Under the pieces are notes generated by a model. It saw only the letters and a list, made by a program, of their open reading frames with translations, was not told the DNA's origin and searched no databases. From positions 21,992,949-22,056,948 of the forward strand of contig NC_135553.1 of NCBI RefSeq assembly GCF_964340395.1: 64,000 bases of DNA, in the 5' to 3' direction. The stretch comes from Glandiceps talaboti. Lineage: Eukaryota > Hemichordata > Enteropneusta > Spengelidae. Below, piece after piece: positions 59,603-64,000 of this stretch (the stretch's first letter is position 1; every line of letters starts with the position of its first letter). Position numbers and translations under genes: made by a program.

Positions 59603-62600
59603 TGTATGTATGTATGTATGCATGCATGCATGCATGCATGTATGTATGTATGTATGTATGTATGTATGTATGTATGTATGTATGTATGTATGTATGTATG
59701 TATGTATGTATAAATGATATATGAAGAAATATAATGAATGCTAGTCAAGAAGAGAGAGTTCAAAATAAATAGATTGATACTGAATAGAATTCTGTGTTCC
59801 ATAACTCTAGGTGTATTTCAATAGTTTTGACATAGGGATATTTCTGTAGCATCTCATATGGAGCCTGTAAGTCATAGAAATCAATTTTTGTGACAACTAC
59901 TTTAGGTAATCTTAGTGCTATTAGTAGTAGTAGTTGTACACCTTTTACTTAATACACTTTCATAAGATATACATGGCTGCATTGTTTTACTGACCATGAA
60001 TCCTGAAAAATATGTACTACAAGAAAAAAAGTACAATAACATCATGTAATATGAAACTATACATGTATATGTATTTATAGCAATTAAGGTCACATGGTAG
60101 GTATAGATAAACATACTCCACAATGGCACTGACTGAATAAATGTGATAAGTATTTTTATGCATCATGTCTTTATAACTTGTAATCAGGAAGCCAGTGTGA
60201 AGGACAGCTATGTACAGTCAGCTACATATAACACTATACTAGGTGATATTAGCCACATTTAGTTCATAAATCCTTGAATGCAATAAGACTTACAACAAAC
60301 TGAGAAGCGTACAGTGATATTAAATATTATATAGAAAAAAATATAATTCAAAGATTGGTATTCTGTAAAAAAAAATTCTCTTGTAATTGAGTATAAATAT
60401 GGTTTGACTTTGCGGCTAGTTTCCCGTCTACATGTACATGTACAGTGAGATTGTAAATATGCATTTCCATAGACAATGTTGATTGATAACTACATTGCCA
60501 TTAGTTTAATGAAAGAAGCTTGAAGACTATCATTTGATAAATGTGTACAGGTGCAACACATTGAAAAAAACTCTACAGAATAATGTCCTTTTATCCATAT
60601 ATTGATATATTTAATCCTCTTTCTCCCTAGGGGGTAATTGTTTGTACACAACTAAGTACAAGTTAATCCTCTTTCTCCCTAGGGGTGTTTGTTTGTACAC
60701 AACTAAGTACAAGTTAGTCCTCGTTCTCCCTAGGGGATATTTGTTTGTACACAACTAAGTACAAATCAATCATCTTTCTCCCTATACTAGGGGATATTTG
60801 TTTGTACACAACTAAGTACAAGTTTATCCTCTTTCTCCCTAGGGGTGTTTATTTGTACACAACTAAGTACAAGTCAATCATCTTTCTCCCTAGAGGGTGT
60901 TTGTTTGTACACAACTAAGTACAAGTCAATCATCTTTCTCCCTAGGGGGTGTTTGTTTGTACACAACTAAGTACAAGTCAATCCTCTTTCTCCCTAGGGG
61001 GTGTTTGTTTGTACACAACTAAGTACAAGTTAGTCCTCGTTTTCCCTAGGGGATATTTGTTTGTACACAACTAAGTACAAGTCAATCATCTTTCTCCCTA
61101 GGGGGTATTTGTTTGTACACAACTAAGTACAAGTCAATCCTCTTTCTCCCTAGGGGATATTTGTTTGTACACAACTAAGTACAAGTTGGTCCTCTTTCTC
61201 CCTAGGGGTGTTTGTTTGTACACAACTAAGTACAAGTTAGTCCTCTTTCTCCCTATACTAGGGGATATTTGTTTGTACATAACTAAGTACAAGTTAATCC
61301 TCTTTCTCCCTAGGGGGTAATTGTTTGTACACAACTAAGTACAAGTTAGTCCTCGTTCTCCCTAGGGGATATTTGTTTGTACACAACTAAATACAAGTTA
61401 GTCCTTTTTCTCCCTAGGGGATATTTGTTTGTACACGACTAAGTACAAGTTAATCCTCTTTCTCCCTAGGGGGTGTTTGTTTGTACACAACTAAGTACAA
61501 GTCAATCATCTTTCTCCCTAGGGGATATTTATTTGTACACAACTAAGTACAAGTTAATTTCTTCTACCTAGTTGTCGAACATTATCAACATGATTCCCAT
61601 CATTTACTAATTTCCAATGTAACCAAGTGTGTGAGCTGTACTAACATTACTGTGGGTTCCCCATATTAAACTTTTAAATAAATTGTCATCTGTTTTAAGT
61701 AAACTATTTTTCAGACCATGTGTATTACAGTGACGTTATACATAATTTGCTTTCATTATTGCTATTGTTTAAAACATAATCACCATATTGTAATTACAAC
61801 TATTGTTAGGGCGTAACTTTCACATAAATATTTCCATTTCTGTTGTACCAGCTGTGTAATATGAAACGTAATTACCATATTCAGCTGTGTAATAATAGTA
61901 CTGGTAATACATAGCCTTGTTTTACTCGCTCTAAGTATGTTTATTTTTAGTTAGTCACAAAGTATTGCAGGTTGTCAATGAATATACAAAGTGTACCATT
62001 AGTCAGAAACATGTGCTAAATGAAGCATACACCAGTAGCTTGCTTTTGCAGCCAATTTGATGTGTCACTGACGCTCAGCAATATTTTATTTGATGCACCA
62101 AACTTCGATGTGCCCCTATCCTGAGGCTCCCCCCCCCCCCCCATCCTTGACTCGACTATGTACATGTATGTTGTATGTTGTGACTTATAAGAAAACCCAC
62201 ACTTTATCGCTTTCACCCACAGCAAAAAATGTTTTTTTCATAAGATTAAGAAGCACAATTCATATTTTATTTATTTAGAATGCTGGCACTGAGTTAAAAG
62301 CATTCGTGTTTAATATTCACTTTTACTCGGAGCATTATTTCATTATCAATATTCTCTGCTCGTTAAAAAGAGTTATATTATGAAAGAAGATACAGTAATT
62401 GCATTTTGTATGATGTGTGCTAGTTAATAAAAACGTCAATTAATAAATTGAAAGTATATTATTTTATATATCAAAGGTAATAATCAGTCCCAGTGGTTTT
62501 AATGATTGCCTTCATAGACTTAGAAATATGATAAAACAGCTTGATAATCACTATACTGGACTATTTCACAAAGAACATCTATAGCCTTCAGTAATGCAGT

Positions 62601-63591
62601 TACTATGTAGATTCATTGCAAATCATCTCAAGGCAGATTAGTCTGCTCTGCTGAACTAAAAGATTGCAAATAAAATCTGTTTACATTTTGTAAGGTCGAC
62701 AATTGTATAAATGAAGGTGTACATCTCCCAATGGAGGCCTATGAATTAAAATGACTACAGTAGTGTAGTACCCATACATATATTTGTATATACTGTTACA
62801 GAATGACACTGGTGTTTTTGCTAAGGGTGGTAAGTACATGTAGGTAAAATCTACTGGGGTTCCCATGTCATTTTCCCTGGGTTCCCAAACAAAATAAAAA
62901 TTATAACATAGACTCCATGGCAAAACATGCCTTTTTTACCCCCTTTCTCCCTTTCTGTTACAAGAGTTCTCCAACCTTAGCAAAAGCACTGTGACTAGAA
63001 TGTATATGTACAAATGTACCTGTAAGATACAGTAAGTTCTCTTTCTTTAATATGAAATGGAGTACAGTACTGTAGTATTTGTATCTCACACTCTACAGAA
63101 TTACACAGGATATGGTTGATAGCTGATTTAAAGTTTTCCATGTGTGTTTTGTTTCTCTTCCAGTGTGAGTTATTCTGAACGACTTAGTCAGTCAGAAGCC
63201 TCGGAGGAAGAGTACGAGCTGCCAAACATGTCCAGAATTGCATCCGGAGAAGTCACACGATTATCATCTTTTAGCATGACACCTAAAAAACAAACTGTGA
63301 GAACCAGAAAAAAGAGTGGACGGAAGCAAAAAACTGTAACAACTCCGTCAGTCTCAGAACGCTATCATGATGATTCAGGGGTCATTACGAGGTCAATGCT
63401 TAGGTCACAGTCAAGGTCAAGTAGCGTTATTCAGGACATGCACGATTACAGTGCTAGTAGTAGTAGTATGGGAAGTCAGAATCATCAAAGATTGACGTCA
63501 ACTCCACTGAGAAGCAGTACTATCAAAACAAGGAATACATCACATGTTATTGGACAACAGGAGACTGATACATCAATACGACATTTATGGG
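55788..63591 (+). CDS. Partial multi-exon gene; weak resemblance to SUN1/SUN2 nucleoplasmic N-terminus
   Basis: Three exons were recognised: 55788-55841, 59286-59315 and 63164-63591, joined by phase-2 introns and ending phase 1. Joined, they encode VKFRFKTPEDVQKWLSTR, SKTDYTYSRR and a 143-residue Ser/Thr/Arg-rich stretch. The order TDYTY, SYSERL, an acidic EEEYELP, MSRIAS, basic KKSGRK, SSSMGSQ, TPLRSS and IRHLWG loosely follows the N-terminal region of SUN1/SUN2 (TGYTY, SYSS, an acidic stretch, MSRRS, and HFWGLD). SUN proteins span the inner nuclear membrane and join lamina to nesprins. No membrane segment or SUN domain is in the window; they would lie to the right. The upstream start was not found. 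An unrelated disordered protein is quite possible. Confidence 0.4.
56694..56828. mobile_element. Short fold-back element I (135 bp)
   Basis: The ends ATAGCCTGTTTACTG and CAGTAAACAGGCTAT are exact inverses, and inner inverted AGCTGGTCATA / TATGACCAGCT extends the hairpin. It is non-coding. Confidence 0.75.
57356..57415 (+). repeat. (GT)n microsatellite
   Basis: About 60 bp of uninterrupted TG dinucleotides in the intron. Confidence 0.95.
57727..57870 (-). mobile_element. LINE-like 3' tail with triplet repeat, reverse orientation
   Basis: On the minus strand, AAGTTGCAATAAAGTTA runs into a (TTA)n tract, mirroring the AAGTTCAAATAAAGTA plus (TAA)n end at 11165-11214. No coding part of a retrotransposon is present. 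Confidence 0.35.
58797..59170. mobile_element. Fold-back MITE family A, copy 2
   Basis: It is related to 24787-25167 along its whole length: AACCTGTTACAAACAG, GAATTGGATTAAT, CATGTTGGAACAGC, AACAGTTTTATGGCCTCTT, and their inverses on the right side. It ends 115 bp before the 30 nt exon at 59286. Confidence 0.8.
59286..59315 (+). CDS. SUN-like candidate gene, 30 nt microexon
   Basis: It lies between CAACCAATAG and GTAAGA and encodes SKTDYTYSRR across its split codons. It is phase-2 symmetric, so skipping it would keep the frame. Recognition rests on exact phase continuity with both neighbours. Confidence 0.5.
59382..59711 (+). repeat. (ATGT)n tetranucleotide array with (ATGC)n block
   Basis: About 330 bp of ATGT/GTAT units, interrupted by a TGTGTGTTTGTGTG stretch near 59553 and by about six ATGC units near 59617-59640. 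It starts 66 bp after the 30 nt exon and explains all long Tyr-Val-Cys-Met frames and the antisense Tyr-Ile-His-Thr frames here. Confidence 0.97.
60613..61560 (+). repeat. Minisatellite: 18 copies of a unit of about 52 bp
   Basis: I count 18 copies of TTTGTACACAACTAAGTACA, each followed by AG(T/T)(T/C)AATC(C/A)TC and then TTTCTCCCTAGGGG. Units differ by 1-8 nt, mainly in the GGTGT/GATAT/GTAAT block, and two carry a TATACTA insertion. TTTCTCCCTAG resembles a consensus 3' splice site. Confidence 0.95.
63164..63591 (+). CDS. SUN-like candidate gene, 428 nt exon
   Basis: The acceptor GTTTCTCTTCCAG and donor ATGGG|GTATGT bound an exon encoding VSYSERLSQSEASEEEYELP, MSRIASGEVTRL, a basic KKQTVRTRKKSGRKQK stretch (possible nuclear localisation signal) and a Ser-rich region ending IRHLWG. 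It has no stop in this frame and a composition unlike the flanking introns. Confidence 0.75.
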
Positions 63592-63604
63592 GTATGTATT
63601 AAGA

Positions 63605-63940
63605 TATTGTTCCCCAATATTTTTCTTAGTTCTGTCAAGGAAACTATGGGTGATTCAGGGGGCTCTTGGCACTACCCATCTAGCGACTCGTAGTGACAAC
63701 CCTCAGGTCACATGTATTTTCCAGTTGAATGAAGAAAAATATTGGGGAATAATATAATTATATCAGTGCCAGTATAAAAGAAAAATCAGGGAAAATTTTG
63801 ACTCATATTTTGAATACAGCAGAAGCAGTGATGTAGACATGCATTGTCATGACATAGATGCATGTTGTTGTGACGTAAAATGACCAGAGTATATATTACA
63901 TATTTTTTGTTGAACCTTGCTTGTGCATGGTATAAAATGA
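63605..63940 (+). repeat. Dispersed repeat K, copy 2
   Basis: It is related to 17038-17420. Its first 150 bp is bounded by inverted ATTGTTCCCCAATATTTTTC and GAAAAATATTGGGGAATAAT, suggesting a small terminal-inverted-repeat element. It lies in the intron after the last exon seen. Confidence 0.5.
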
Positions 63941-64000
63941 TATGTCCTTCAAAAAAGTTCCCTAAGGTGGAAATTAACTATTCAGGCCCTAGGTGGAAAT

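Larger units (their letters stand above)
59316..63163 (+). other. Intron of the SUN-like candidate gene with two large tandem arrays
   Basis: A 3.8 kb intron carrying the (ATGT)n array (59382-59711) and the 18-copy minisatellite (60613-61560). A C run lies at 62130-62142. The remainder is AT-rich with no recognised feature. Confidence 0.55.

Noticed and set aside
59033-59802. Long open frames of Tyr-Ile-His-Thr and Met-Tyr-Val-Cys repeats on both strands
   Set aside because: Several frames on both strands are open at once because the ATGT array contains no stop in those frames. This is the signature of a microsatellite and not a gene.
61134-61334. Minus-strand repeat protein with YLVVYKQ units
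   Set aside because: The unit length varies between 51 and about 58 bp, so the frame shifts in most of the array. It is open only by chance over a few units.
1-64000. CRISPR arrays, tRNA or rRNA genes, bacterial operons
   Set aside because: None seen. The tandem arrays here lack unique spacers, and the gene structure is clearly that of an animal nuclear genome.

Overview
The window is animal nuclear DNA: intron-rich, AT-rich and dense in repeats, with phase-consistent GT-AG introns of about 0.3 kb up to more than 15 kb. The short palindrome TACATGTA recurs throughout. That habit, together with fold-back elements and gene families shared with chordates (a RAB40 GTPase, a PRDM zinc-finger protein, a possible SUN-type protein), suggests a marine invertebrate such as a hemichordate, cephalochordate, mollusc or other lophotrochozoan. 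I cannot name the species. Most open frames longer than 60 codons here are chance or repeat frames. The gene models below rest on splice sites, matching intron phases and recognisable protein motifs.

Layout. Positions 1-15343 appear to be the first intron of a minus-strand RAB40 gene whose first coding exon is at 15344-15491; no other RAB40 exon was recognised, so the rest probably lies beyond the left edge. Immediately to the right, and divergent, is a complete plus-strand gene with eight coding exons between 16213 and 27150. It encodes a 997-residue PR-domain protein with seven C2H2 fingers and a long Thr/Ser/Asn/Pro-rich repeat tail. The two genes share a CpG-containing head-to-head interval of about 0.4-0.7 kb.

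Positions 27151-36620 are intergenic and packed with repeats, including a 2.3 kb composite element (31103-33415) that carries a 545 bp fold-back element. A complete four-exon plus-strand gene (36621-40097) follows, encoding a 797-residue protein that is almost entirely coiled coil. A (CT)n microsatellite forms the polypyrimidine tract of its second exon. Positions 40098-55787 hold a minisatellite and several fold-back elements, with no gene I can support. From 55788 to 63591, three exons of a further plus-strand gene (54 nt, 30 nt and 428 nt) form part of a protein that resembles, weakly, the nucleoplasmic N-terminus of SUN1/SUN2. Its introns carry a 330 bp (ATGT)n tract and an 18-copy array of a roughly 52 bp unit containing a 3' splice-site-like motif.

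Repeats are the dominant theme. At least five families occur two or three times within the window or form obvious fold-backs, and they sit inside the introns of the PRDM and SUN-like genes. The genes do not form a shared pathway. The one functional link suggested by position is the possible bidirectional promoter between RAB40 and the PRDM gene.
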